Source of the DNA: a virus
Strand: one strand, 5' to 3'
Virus record (IMG/VR): IMGVR_UViG_3300046513_000343
Span: 1-64,000 of that record
Length of the DNA: 64,000 bases
This document shows positions 33,426 through 40,553 of the stretch, in pieces. The notes under the pieces are model-generated. The model ran no database searches. It saw nothing but the letters and a program-made list of their open reading frames with translations, and was not told the origin of the DNA. The first letter of the stretch is position 1, and each line of letters starts with the position of its first letter. The position numbers and the translations under genes are program-made.

Positions 33426-33782
33426 ATGTCCTACTGCCGCTGGAGCAGCGACGACTGGCAATGCGATGTGTACGTGTACGAGGGCTGCGGCTTTGTGACG
33501 CACGTCGCGCGCAGCCGGGTCCTCGGCGCGATCCCGCCGACCCCGCCTATGCGCAACGATCCGGCGTGGCCGCGTGAATTCCTGCTGGCGCACCAGGCGC
33601 AGATGGCGTTTCTTGCGACCTGCGAGCGCACAATCATCACGCTGCCGCACGCCGGTGAGTCGTTTCACGATGACACACCGGGCGCATGCGCCGACCGGCT
33701 GGAAATGCTGCGCGCGCTGGGCTACAACGTGCCGCAGTACGCGATTGACGAACTGCGCGCGGAAGCGCTAGACGATGATTAG
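33426..33782 (+). CDS. Opposite-strand moron-like protein (MSYCRWSS family)
   Basis: 118 residues beginning MSYCRWSSDDWQCDVYVYEG. I recall the MSYCRWSS start from small phage and prophage proteins of unknown function. AGGAG lies 7 bases before the ATG and TAGAAT (33391-33396) could serve as -10. It runs against the late operon, and its 3' end overlaps the convergent TylF-like gene by 15 bases. Like the gene at 29589 it looks like an independently expressed insert. Confidence 0.8.
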   Translation: MSYCRWSSDDWQCDVYVYEGCGFVTHVARSRVLGAIPPTPPMRNDPAWPREFLLAHQAQMAFLATCERTIITLPHAGESFHDDTPGACADRLEMLRALGYNVPQYAIDELRAEALDDD

Positions 33783-34286
33783 CGCCTTGCCCGTTTCGCC
33801 CAGGATCAGCACCGGAAACGCGCTTTCATAGACCGCCTGGGTGCAGCCCTCGCAGTCATCGACGGCGAAGTCATCGAACAGGATGAAGCCACCCTTGACC
33901 ATCAGCGGCGGCAGGCGTTCAAGGATCGCCTTGGTGCTCTCGTACTGGTCGGCGTCGGCATGGACGAAGCCGATTGGCGGCATCGGCACCAGCGTATCGG
34001 GGAACAGCCCCTGGATGACGGTCGCGGCCGGGATCAAGGCCTGCACCGCCTCGGCGCTGGTGTCGCCGAACTTGCCGACCGGGTTGCCGGTGTCGAGCTG
34101 GCCCTGATACGGGATGCCGGTGAAGGTGTCGTACAGGTACAAAGGGCGCCCCAGCTTGGCCAGGTGCCACGCCGAGCCGCCGCGATACACGCCCACTTCG
34201 ACAATGGCTGCGGCCGGCGCGCGGCTGGCGTAGTACATCAAGCTGTTGATGGCCAGCTGCGACAGAGCGGTATAGGGAGCGTCCAT
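33768..34286 (-). CDS. TylF-like/class I SAM methyltransferase
   Basis: 172 residues. IVEVGVYRGGSAWHLA is the SAM-binding motif I, LYLYDTFTGIP the acidic loop, and GFVHADADQYESTK with GGFILFDDF complete the TylF/macrocin O-methyltransferase pattern (metal-binding Asp pairs). It is shorter than usual TylF proteins. With the methyltransferase-glycosyltransferase fusion nearby it suggests modification of sugars on a virion or host glycan (inference). First gene after the coat-gene terminator. Confidence 0.8.
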   Translation of the reverse strand: MDAPYTALSQLAINSLMYYASRAPAAAIVEVGVYRGGSAWHLAKLGRPLYLYDTFTGIPYQGQLDTGNPVGKFGDTSAEAVQALIPAATVIQGLFPDTLVPMPPIGFVHADADQYESTKAILERLPPLMVKGGFILFDDFAVDDCEGCTQAVYESAFPVLILGETGKALIIV

Positions 34287-34316
34287 AGGGTCCGTTTGAT
34301 TTCACTGGAAATGCTT

Positions 34317-34336
34317 GTTTCAGCAAACGCTGAAAC
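34317..34336. promoter_or_regulatory. Inverted repeat upstream of the TylF-like gene
   Basis: GTTTCAGC-AAAC-GCTGAAAC, an 8-bp perfect stem with a 4-base loop, 31 bases before the TylF-like start and downstream of the coat-gene terminator. It may be an operator or RNA hairpin. No clear promoter boxes were found around it. Confidence 0.35.
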
Positions 34337-34379
34337 CCCTGCTTTTGGTGAAACTGGCAAGGGTTGAAATTGGGGTAAG

Positions 34380-34403
34380 AAAAAAGACCCGCCGAAGCGG
34401 GCC
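34380..34403 (-). terminator. Rho-independent terminator after the coat gene
   Basis: Minus-strand stem CCCGC/GCGGG with the very stable TTCG loop, then TC and six T. It follows the coat stop by 56 bases and should cap the abundant coat mRNA. Confidence 0.9.
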
Positions 34404-34458
34404 TTTCGGGGTAGTCCGAACCCTGGTACGGATTATAGGATGGTTGTCAAAAAGACAA

Positions 34459-35238
34459 CTATGCGGCAGAATCCCAGCGAATGATGCGCGATTGCGCAGC
34501 GGCGGTCTGAACCAGGCCGAAACCGCCCATGTAGTACCAGGCCACACCACGCTGGCGACCGTAATCGCCAGGGATCATGCCGCGCATTTCCTCGGGGATC
34601 ACGATGCCCTCGGCGACGGTGTCGTTGCCGAAGAAGTAGGCCCAGTTCGACAGGCCGTTGGTGAACGCGGCCTTGGCGATGTTGGTCTGCTCGACGAAGC
34701 GCACCGACTCGTAGCGGCCGATCTCGCCGTTCAAGATCATCTGGAAACCGGCGTCCACGTACTGGTGGACAGCTTCCAGGTCGTTCTTCAACTGGCGGAA
34801 CGTGGTCGGGTGGGCCAGGCTGATGTAGTCATCCTGGATATAGGGCGGGACGTTGCGCTCTTTCATCACGTCCACGATGGCCTTCACGTGATTTTTGCCC
34901 AAACTCACATTATTCGTCGCCGTCGCAGTGCCGTTGGTGGTCAACGTCACGGCGGAAGTCGAGGTGCCGCCGGTCGGCACCACGCGCAGCGGGGTCAGGC
35001 GGAACTGCGCCTCGGCCATGATGTCGAAGGCCTTCTTGGCGTCGTTCTTCAAGACCTTGCTGATGATCTCCTTGACCGGCTGTTCCGAGAGGTCGTCCAG
35101 CTTGGAGCTGTACGGCACGCTGTTGCCGGCCTCGGTGATGGTCATGGTGCCCTGGGTAATTACGAAGTTCGTGGTTGGCATCGCGGTGCCTTCCGTGAGC
35201 GTCGTTCCTTGGGTCGCTACATCGCTGTAAACGTTCCA
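34459..35238 (-). CDS. Major capsid protein, exon 3 (259 codons plus stop)
   Basis: Begins in frame with WNVYSDVATQGTTLTEG and ends IIRWDSAA. The fold-type features (long central helix region, YIQDDYISLAHPTTFRQL, RYESVRFVEQTNI) fit HK97-fold coat proteins of the N4-gp56/podovirus type. Joined to exons 1 and 2 it gives a 314-residue coat protein, directly after the scaffold gene as expected. Reading exon 3 alone from an upstream GTG would give a coat lacking its N-terminal arm and without a ribosome site. Splicing is inferred from sequence, but the join restores a continuous, family-like N-terminus. Confidence 0.88.
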   Translation of the reverse strand, partial: WNVYSDVATQGTTLTEGTAMPTTNFVITQGTMTITEAGNSVPYSSKLDDLSEQPVKEIISKVLKNDAKKAFDIMAEAQFRLTPLRVVPTGGTSTSAVTLTTNGTATATNNVSLGKNHVKAIVDVMKERNVPPYIQDDYISLAHPTTFRQLKNDLEAVHQYVDAGFQMILNGEIGRYESVRFVEQTNIAKAAFTNGLSNWAYFFGNDTVAEGIVIPEEMRGMIPGDYGRQRGVAWYYMGGFGLVQTAAAQSRIIRWDSAA

Positions 35239-35467
35239 CACACTGTTACTTGATAACCTGTCGCTGCATTGACAGGCGGGTGGTCATTTCTGCCACCTCA
35301 CGGCGTTCATTGGGTTATATGCCGTGGTCGGACTATCGCATCCCCGTTGCCGGGGCCAACTCGCTTAGTCTCTCAGGCTGCACAGCCTTGCGGCTTGCTT
35401 GCCCCTTCTTTCCCGCTGCCGGGGGTTGAAGTCAATCAGAGTCGGTTTTAATTCCACCAGGTCGTTA
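35239..35467 (-). ncRNA. Group I intron 2 in the major capsid gene
   Basis: 229 nucleotides, no ORF. The 5' exon end AUUCCAU pairs with the internal guide GUGGAAU (35457-35451), giving P1 with the required U.G at the splice site. P7 strands are GACTA (35370-35366, within GAGAGACTAAGCG) and TAGTC (35335-35331, within GATAGTCCG). The intron ends in G (35239) before TGG of exon 3. Stop codons in frame exclude plain translation through it. Confidence 0.88.
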
Positions 35468-35596
35468 ATGGAATGCGTCACCCATGCCTTTACCCTGGAC
35501 AGCTGCGTCCTTGATATCAGCAAATTGACGGAATTTTGTGAGTGGCTGGACGGCCATACGCAAAACTTTTGAGAGGTTGGGGGACCACATGTATCC
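35468..35596 (-). CDS. Major capsid protein, exon 2 (43 codons)
   Basis: Encodes GYMWSPNLSKVLRMAVQPL followed by TKFRQFADIKDAA and GKGMGDAFH. Flanked on both sides by group I introns and in frame with both neighbours. No start codon or ribosome site of its own. It supplies the conserved coat N-terminal region between exon 1 (ending NSLG) and exon 3 (starting WNVYSD). Confidence 0.88.
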
Positions 35597-35866
35597 CATT
35601 TTGTTCAGCAGAGATCGCTACACGCTGCTCGCCGGTTCCCACTCCGGCTGCTTGCCATTTCTGGCAAGATCAGACTATTTCATCGTCCCTTGGGACGTTG
35701 CGCACTTCGGGGCGCTTGCCCCTACTCCCACCTACGGGATAGTCGTTGAACCTTCCGGCTTGCGCCGGCTTGGCTGCAGATTGTCTGCGCCTTAACGCGG
35801 TCAGAGTTCCCTGCAATTCACGCAATTATCAGTCGCCGATTACTCGGTGACGGGGCAGTGTTATTT
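35597..35866 (-). ncRNA. Group I intron 1 in the major capsid gene
   Basis: 270 nucleotides, no ORF. Classic core elements are legible on the minus strand: AATTGCAGGGAA (P4 side), CAATCTGCAGCCAAGCC (Q), GGTTCAACGACTATCC (R) and GATGAAATAGTCTGATC (S). P7 pairs GACTAT (35744-35739) with ATAGTC (35678-35673). P1 pairs exon GGGU with GCCC (35856-35853), U.G at the splice site. The last base is G (35597). Several in-frame stops begin at its second codon. Confidence 0.93.
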
Positions 35867-35902
35867 ACCCAGGCTGTTGGTGAGCCAGACTTGACCTGCC
35901 AT
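35867..35902 (-). CDS. Major capsid protein, exon 1 (12 codons)
   Basis: MAGQVWLTNSLG, starting 8 bases behind TTAGGAG. Without splicing translation would stop after one more codon (AAA TAA). Joined to exon 2 it reads NSLGGYMWSPNLSKVLR, a typical coat-protein N-terminus in this phage type (recollection). The exon ends in T, as group I 5' splice sites require. Confidence 0.88.
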
Positions 35903-35937
35903 GATATGTACTCCTAAAAGAGAAAGATGGACTCCAC

Positions 35938-36999
35938 CTATCCCCCGGCGCGCGCCGCCTTCATCGCCGCGATCACATCGCTGGGATTTTCGGGCTGCTG
36001 CTCGGTGGTGGTGGTTTTGGTGTTGACCGAGGCGACGTTGTCGATCGATCGTTTTTGCTCCAGCTTTGCCGTTCGTGCGGAGGACGTGGTTGGGGCAGGT
36101 TCGGCGGGACGGCCCGCTGCGGTACTCGCGGCCCAGCCGAATTTGTTGGCCATGTCCTTGCTGACGGTATCCAGTGCAGTGAAGAAGTCACTGCCGTTCT
36201 GCTCGCGCAGGCGGTGGATTTTGGTCAGGGCCAGGGCCTCCATATCGGGGTCGCTGTACAGCTCGGGATAGTCGCGCTGGTTCTGCGCTAATGCACTCTC
36301 GACTGCGAACTTCTGCTGCACTTGCTGCGTGACGGCGTTGGCGATCTGGTCAATGTCGAGGGTGGGCGCAGCCGCCGTGGCGGGTTGCTGCCGTCCTCCA
36401 ATGACCTTCTGCAGCGCGGTCAGCGCGTTTTCCTCGTCGCCCTCAAACAGGGCCTTGAGAAATTCCTTGCCTGACTCGTCCACCGGCGGGGTGTCGGTCG
36501 TGGCGGGGTTCGGGGTGGCGGTGGTTGCCGCCTGCTGGGCGCGCAGCTGGGCTTCCTGCTGTTCCAGCAACAGGCGCTGGGCCTGCGCTTCCTGGGCTTC
36601 GCGCAACAGGCGCGTGGCCTCGTTCAGGCGCTTGTCGGCGCTGCTGTTCTTCTGGTACTGGCGCACCACTTCATCGAGCGGCACATCGGTCTCGACGCCG
36701 TCGACCTTGACGCGCACCGTGGCCGGCGCCTCGGTCACGGCGGCGGGCGGGTCTGCCAGCTGCGCGGCCAGTTGCTCGGCCGGCGCCGGTGCTGGTTCAG
36801 GCTCGGCGGGTTCATCGACCGGCAGTTCGTAGCCGTTCGATTCGGCCATCTGCTGCTGGTGGCGGGTTTCCAGCGCTTCCATGGCCAGCTCGCGGGGCGA
36901 CTTCGGGACTTCTGCTGCTTCGGTGGTGGTGGGCGTTGCCGGGGTGGCTGGGGTAGCGGGTGCGGCGGTGTCTTGCACGTCCGTTGGGATAGCGCTCAT
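35938..36999 (-). CDS. Scaffolding protein
   Basis: 353 residues, start MSAIPTDVQDTAAPATPATP behind AGGAG (6-base spacing). Acidic, Pro/Ala/Thr-rich ends and a long central coiled coil (about 100-170, LREAQEAQAQRLLLEQQEAQ), no globular domain. This composition and its position between portal-side genes and the coat gene are typical for internal scaffolds. VRVKVDGVETDVPLDEVVRQ near residue 100 is a recurrent motif in such scaffolds. The C-terminal region around NPSDVIAAMKAARAGG may bind coat. Confidence 0.85.
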   Translation of the reverse strand: MSAIPTDVQDTAAPATPATPATPTTTEAAEVPKSPRELAMEALETRHQQQMAESNGYELPVDEPAEPEPAPAPAEQLAAQLADPPAAVTEAPATVRVKVDGVETDVPLDEVVRQYQKNSSADKRLNEATRLLREAQEAQAQRLLLEQQEAQLRAQQAATTATPNPATTDTPPVDESGKEFLKALFEGDEENALTALQKVIGGRQQPATAAAPTLDIDQIANAVTQQVQQKFAVESALAQNQRDYPELYSDPDMEALALTKIHRLREQNGSDFFTALDTVSKDMANKFGWAASTAAGRPAEPAPTTSSARTAKLEQKRSIDNVASVNTKTTTTEQQPENPSDVIAAMKAARAGG

Positions 37000-37017
37000 G
37001 TACGGCTCCTGAAATGC

Positions 37018-37049
37018 AAAAGCCCGCATGGCCAGAGCGGCGTGCGGGC
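37018..37049 (-). terminator. Likely rho-independent terminator upstream of the scaffold gene
   Basis: Minus-strand TGCCCGC ... GCGGGCT hairpin with a long loop, followed by TTTT. It stands only 18 bases before the scaffold ATG. Confidence 0.6.
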
Positions 37050-37090
37050 AAATGTTGAAAAGCAGCGCCGCGTATGGCAGCGCTGCGGTT

Positions 37091-37573
37091 TTACTGCGGC
37101 GTGACTGGCTCGTCCAGGCAGGGCGCGCCGACCTTGCGGTAGGCGGCGCGCACGGCCTTGTTCTCGCACAGCACCTGCTTGGCCGCCGCCGTGTCGCCCA
37201 GCGAGCGCAGTTCGCGCGCGTTGAGGCGGTTGACGCATTCGACATCGTTCCAGGTGCCGCCCAGCGAGACGCCGAAGGCGATGCCCGACAGGCCGGCGCT
37301 GGTCGAGCCCATGCAGGTTTCCGACAGCGTGGTGGTCAGGGAGGGCGGCGCGATGCCCGGCGCCGAGCGCACCGTCAGCTTGTCTGGCGTGGGCGCGGCG
37401 TTGTAAATCGAGGTTTGCGCGTTACCGGCGTTGGTGGCGGTGCCGGACACCGAGCCGTTGCTGCTGGCGGTGCTGCCGGACGCACTCGTGTTGCCCGACG
37501 ACTGCGCACTGGCGCTGCCGCACAGCAGCAGGCCCGCCAGACCAAGGTACAACCAGGACAGCGGGCGCGTCAT
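37091..37573 (-). CDS. Exported protein with signal peptide and four C-terminal cysteines
   Basis: 160 residues. MTRPLSWLYLGLAGLLLCGS is a signal sequence with a likely cut after ASA. Then comes a Ser/Gly/Ala/Thr-rich segment, a short Gly-rich patch around GIAFGVSLGG, and Cys residues near 115, 141 and 152 with one at about 88. The ATG overlaps the stop of its partner gene (TAATG). The pair is probably periplasmic or envelope-associated, or an injected virion protein. No known family identified. Confidence 0.75.
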   Translation of the reverse strand: MTRPLSWLYLGLAGLLLCGSASAQSSGNTSASGSTASSNGSVSGTATNAGNAQTSIYNAAPTPDKLTVRSAPGIAPPSLTTTLSETCMGSTSAGLSGIAFGVSLGGTWNDVECVNRLNARELRSLGDTAAAKQVLCENKAVRAAYRKVGAPCLDEPVTPQ

Positions 37574-38016
37574 TACGGGTGCCCTGCGTGACCGGCGGTG
37601 CCGGCGAACACGCCGCCCGCCTGCGCCCCGGCGCCACCGGCAGCCGCGCCTTGCGCCGAATTCGAGAACGAGGCGCCCGCCTGGCCGCTCAGGGCGACGT
37701 TGCCGGCCGCGCCCGAGCTGCCGGTGGAGGTGGTGCCGGCGCTGGCGTGGGTGACGGTGCCGCCGCCGGTGGGGCCGCTGCCCGCGACCGCGCCAGCCGA
37801 GGCGCCCGAGGTGTTGCCGGCGATGACGCCGTTCGACTGCGTGGTGCTGGCCGCGCCGTTGCCGTACACGCTGGTGCCGACCGCGATGCTGGAGGTGCCG
37901 CTGGCCGCCGAATGGGCGTTGCCGCTGACCGACGACGCGCTCGACTGGTTCGGGTGGCCGGCAAAGGCGGCGCCGCAGCAGGCGCTCAGGAGGGTGATCA
38001 GGCAGAAGTTTTTCAT
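37573..38016 (-). CDS. Exported Gly/Ala/Ser-rich protein
   Basis: 147 residues. Start MKNFCLITLLSACCGAAFAG is a signal peptide, possibly with a lipobox-like LSAC. The mature part is almost wholly Gly, Ala, Ser, Thr, Asn, low-complexity and beta-prone, ending HAGHAGHP-like. Coupled to the next exported gene by a TAATG overlap. Unknown function; two paired secreted proteins between the methyltransferase and scaffold genes are unusual. Confidence 0.75.
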   Translation of the reverse strand: MKNFCLITLLSACCGAAFAGHPNQSSASSVSGNAHSAASGTSSIAVGTSVYGNGAASTTQSNGVIAGNTSGASAGAVAGSGPTGGGTVTHASAGTTSTGSSGAAGNVALSGQAGASFSNSAQGAAAGGAGAQAGGVFAGTAGHAGHP

Positions 38017-38107
38017 GGTGTCCTTTAAGGATGGGAAGGTGGTGTTACGGGTGACAAGCACAACGGCACAACAGGGGCTGGCGCCCCGACAAACATAATC
38101 AGGATGG

Positions 38108-38329
38108 CTAGTCGCCGTGGGTGGCTTGGCCTTTGACCAGGTAGCGCTGGCCGCAGTGCAGGCATTGTTCGCGGCGCTGGCTGTCGGCGTGGCGTTCCAT
38201 CGGCCAGGTGCGGCTCTGGCAATGCAGGCAGTTTTTCAGTTTGCGCCAGCTGACCTTTTGCTCTGGTTCGCCGACGCGGGCATCGCGTGCCTGTTGCAGC
38301 AGGTCCAGCGGCAGGTCGTCGGTCAGCAT
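38108..38329 (-). CDS. Small zinc-ribbon-like protein
   Basis: 73 residues: MLTDDLPLDLLQQARDARVG, then CLHC and, 24 residues on, CLHC, the spacing of a two-CxxC zinc ribbon. The ATG overlaps the last codons of the DPPY methyltransferase gene. Possibly a nucleic-acid-binding partner of that enzyme; inferred only from coupling. Confidence 0.75.
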   Translation of the reverse strand: MLTDDLPLDLLQQARDARVGEPEQKVSWRKLKNCLHCQSRTWPMERHADSQRREQCLHCGQRYLVKGQATHGD

Positions 38330-39612
38330 GGCGTGTCCTCGAACAGGTCGGGCTGCAAGCTCGCGCCTTGCGGGGAAGACGCGCAATCCGCCGCGGCCGT
38401 GCGCTGCGCGTGCAGGATGCGCGCCTCGGCAATCGGCAGGTACTCCGGGGTCAGTTCGATGCCGATGAAGTCGAAGCCTTCCAGCATGCAGGCCTTGCCG
38501 GTGGAGCCGCTGCCCATGAACGGGTCCAGCACCACGCCGCCCGGTGGCGTCACCAGCCGCACCAGGTAACGCATCAGCTCGGTGGGCTTGACGGTCGGGT
38601 GAAAGTTGCCGCGTGCGCTGTTGGTGCGTGTTCCCTGGCTGCGCCCTGCGCGCTGGTCCACCGAGGTCTTGATGCCATTGAGCGGTTCGACGGTGTGCAG
38701 TGCGAAGCCCTCCAGCCCCTCGTTGCGGTCGCGCTGGGACACCTTGGCGCTGTAGAAGAAGCGCGCCGCGCTGCCGGTGTCAAAGTGACGTTCAGGAACG
38801 TCCTGCTGGCCGATATGGCCACTGGTGCTGATGCCACCGGCACCGCGCGCGGCCGGGGTATGGCCGACCGAGCTGGTGGTCGGGAAAGCGGCGATCACCT
38901 CGTCGCTGCCGTCGTGGATCAGGTTGGCGGGCCAGCGGCCAGGTGCGCCGCTCGGTGTCGTTTCGCCCATCTGGTACGTGCCGGGGCGGTATCCCGCTTC
39001 GGCCAGTGCGGCGTTGCGGCGGTCAACACCGCTTGGCGTCGTGTTCACGAAATCGCCAACCCGGCAACCGTCGATATTCAGTGCCCCGGTGCCGAACTGC
39101 AGCACGTTGGAGGCCACGGTGCCGATTAGGGGCTTGCGCGCCACGCAGATAGGCTCGTGCGCAGGTTTCAGCGCGGTGCCCCAGCCGGCGTGATCGCCGT
39201 CCAGGTTGAGCGATTTCGGGAATCCGCTGCCATACACCCACATGATCTGGTCGCGTATTTCAGCCCCGGCGTCCTCAATGGCGCACGCCATGCGGTGATA
39301 GGTGCGGCTGCCCGAGAACGCCAGCAGATGCCCGCCAGGTTTAAGCACGCGCATCGCTTCGGTCCACAGCTCCACGCTTTGCGCGATGTCGCCGCCGTCC
39401 CATTTCATGCCCATGAACCCTGCCGAATTTAAGTGGCTGACCTTGCTGTATGGACTGGTAGTGCTTTTGCTCTCGCTCGCCTTGCCGCTGCCGCCCTTCT
39501 TGCCGGTCGTCAGGTGGTACGGCGGGTCGGTGACGATGGCGTCCACCGAGTTGTCGGGCATGCCGCGCATCACGGCGAGGCAGTCGCCCAGGTGCAGGGT
39601 AAAGTCGCTCAT
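38323..39612 (-). CDS. DNA methyltransferase, beta-class N6-adenine/N4-cytosine
   Basis: 429 residues. Catalytic DPPY at 29-32, then a long variable region with inserts, and the SAM-binding DPFMGSGSTGKA at about 363. The order DPPY then FxGxG is the beta class. HPTVKPTELMRYLVRLVTPP precedes the SAM motif, as in the N6_N4 family. No restriction nuclease neighbours it, so it is an orphan phage enzyme, probably protecting phage DNA. The ATG overlaps the upstream TGA. Confidence 0.9.
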   Translation of the reverse strand: MSDFTLHLGDCLAVMRGMPDNSVDAIVTDPPYHLTTGKKGGSGKASESKSTTSPYSKVSHLNSAGFMGMKWDGGDIAQSVELWTEAMRVLKPGGHLLAFSGSRTYHRMACAIEDAGAEIRDQIMWVYGSGFPKSLNLDGDHAGWGTALKPAHEPICVARKPLIGTVASNVLQFGTGALNIDGCRVGDFVNTTPSGVDRRNAALAEAGYRPGTYQMGETTPSGAPGRWPANLIHDGSDEVIAAFPTTSSVGHTPAARGAGGISTSGHIGQQDVPERHFDTGSAARFFYSAKVSQRDRNEGLEGFALHTVEPLNGIKTSVDQRAGRSQGTRTNSARGNFHPTVKPTELMRYLVRLVTPPGGVVLDPFMGSGSTGKACMLEGFDFIGIELTPEYLPIAEARILHAQRTAAADCASSPQGASLQPDLFEDTPC

Positions 39613-39983
39613 GTCGAGAATCCGAACATGTCGCGTTGCGGCGGCTCCGGGGGCTGCGTGCCGACGGCTGCGAGGAATTCCTTCCAGTCGTCGCGGCGGT
39701 ATTCCCACAGCAGCGCGTGTTGAGGGTGCAGGATTGCAAAGACGCGGGCCAAATCGGGCGCACGATGGTCGTTGATTTTCAAGGTGCCGTCGCTATCGCG
39801 CAAGCGGGAGAAGTGGCGCATGTCCTCAACAATGGTACGTGCCGAGAAGTGCTGTCTGCCGCGTTCAAGCATGACCAGCGCATGGCGCTCAAAGTCGTCG
39901 TAGATCGTCGGGTTATCGGCCAGCCACGCCAAGAATCCTGGCGCGAAGAATTGCCTGTAGCTTGCCAAGCGTCGCACATTCAT
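39609..39983 (-). CDS. Conserved-looking phage hypothetical protein
   Basis: 124 residues: MNVRRLASYRQFFAPGFLAW ... ALLWEYRRDDWKEFL, C-terminus RDMFGFST. Basic and aromatic, all-alpha in appearance. Coupled by ATGA overlaps to both neighbours. Proximity to the methyltransferase suggests a DNA-modification or restriction-evasion link, not demonstrable from sequence. Confidence 0.7.
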   Translation of the reverse strand: MNVRRLASYRQFFAPGFLAWLADNPTIYDDFERHALVMLERGRQHFSARTIVEDMRHFSRLRDSDGTLKINDHRAPDLARVFAILHPQHALLWEYRRDDWKEFLAAVGTQPPEPPQRDMFGFST

Positions 39984-40258
39984 TCGTCGCGCACCAGCAC
40001 GTTGACGAACAGCGGCGTCTTCTCGCCCACATACGCGCCCGAGGTGTTGAACTCGAACCATTCGACTGCCTCGTCGTGATCCCACTCGTTGTCCTCGGCC
40101 AGCGCAGCGATGCACTTGGCCGAGTCGTACACCGCCACCCCGGCGTGATGGCAGCCCTCGCTGATGCCAATCAAGGCGCGGTCGTAGGTCGCGCGCGGCT
40201 CCAGCAGCAGTGCTTCGGCATCCTCCAGCAGCTCCATCAGCACGTCGAGGTCAATCAT
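39980..40258 (-). CDS. Small acidic hypothetical protein
   Basis: 92 residues: MIDLDVLMELLEDAEALLLE ... GEKTPLFVNVLVRDE. Start chosen after AGGGAGA. Its own start is inside the end of the preceding gene and its stop overlaps the next ATG. Aspartate/glutamate-rich, one His-His-Ala pair. Unknown. Confidence 0.7.
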   Translation of the reverse strand: MIDLDVLMELLEDAEALLLEPRATYDRALIGISEGCHHAGVAVYDSAKCIAALAEDNEWDHDEAVEWFEFNTSGAYVGEKTPLFVNVLVRDE

Positions 40259-40553
40259 TCGCGTTCTCCCTTGGGTCGAGTTGAGCCTGGGTGTTGATCC
40301 CGGCCTGGATCGCGTCGTGCAGCCAGAACAGCAGCGAGTCGGCGCGTTTGATGGTCGATTGCAGCGCGCGGATGGCCTCCGGGTCGGCCGGTGAGGCGTC
40401 CACCAGATCGGCCAGCGCATCGGTGCGTTCTTCCTCGGCCTTGCGCAGCAGGTATTGCCCCACCGGCGACTTGAGGAACAGTTCCGCGTCCAGGCCCAGC
40501 TCGACGGTGGCGTACATGTCGCGCAGCTCGCTTTGCTCGAACTGGCCGCTCAC
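40251..40553 (-). CDS. Small helical protein downstream of portal, GTG start
   Basis: 100 residues: MSGQFEQSELRDMYATVELG then a helix FLKSPVGQYLLRKAEEERT. GTG overlaps the portal TGA (GTGA), a coupling pattern. Position right after portal is where many podoviruses keep a small, helical accessory protein. Function unknown. Confidence 0.7.
   Translation of the reverse strand: MSGQFEQSELRDMYATVELGLDAELFLKSPVGQYLLRKAEEERTDALADLVDASPADPEAIRALQSTIKRADSLLFWLHDAIQAGINTQAQLDPRENAND

Noticed and set aside
34404-34440. tRNA-like GGGTTCGGACTACCCC (minus strand)
   Set aside because: No complete cloverleaf can be drawn; it is adjacent to the coat terminator only.
34459-35241. Coat protein as a truncated gene starting at a GTG just upstream of exon 3
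   Set aside because: That GTG lies in intron 2, has no ribosome site, and the missing N-terminal coat sequence is present upstream as exons 1 and 2.
35239-35902. Sequencing errors or pseudogene as cause of the broken coat gene
   Set aside because: Segments of 229 and 270 bases with group I pairing elements cannot be produced by single-base errors, and the exons join exactly in frame.
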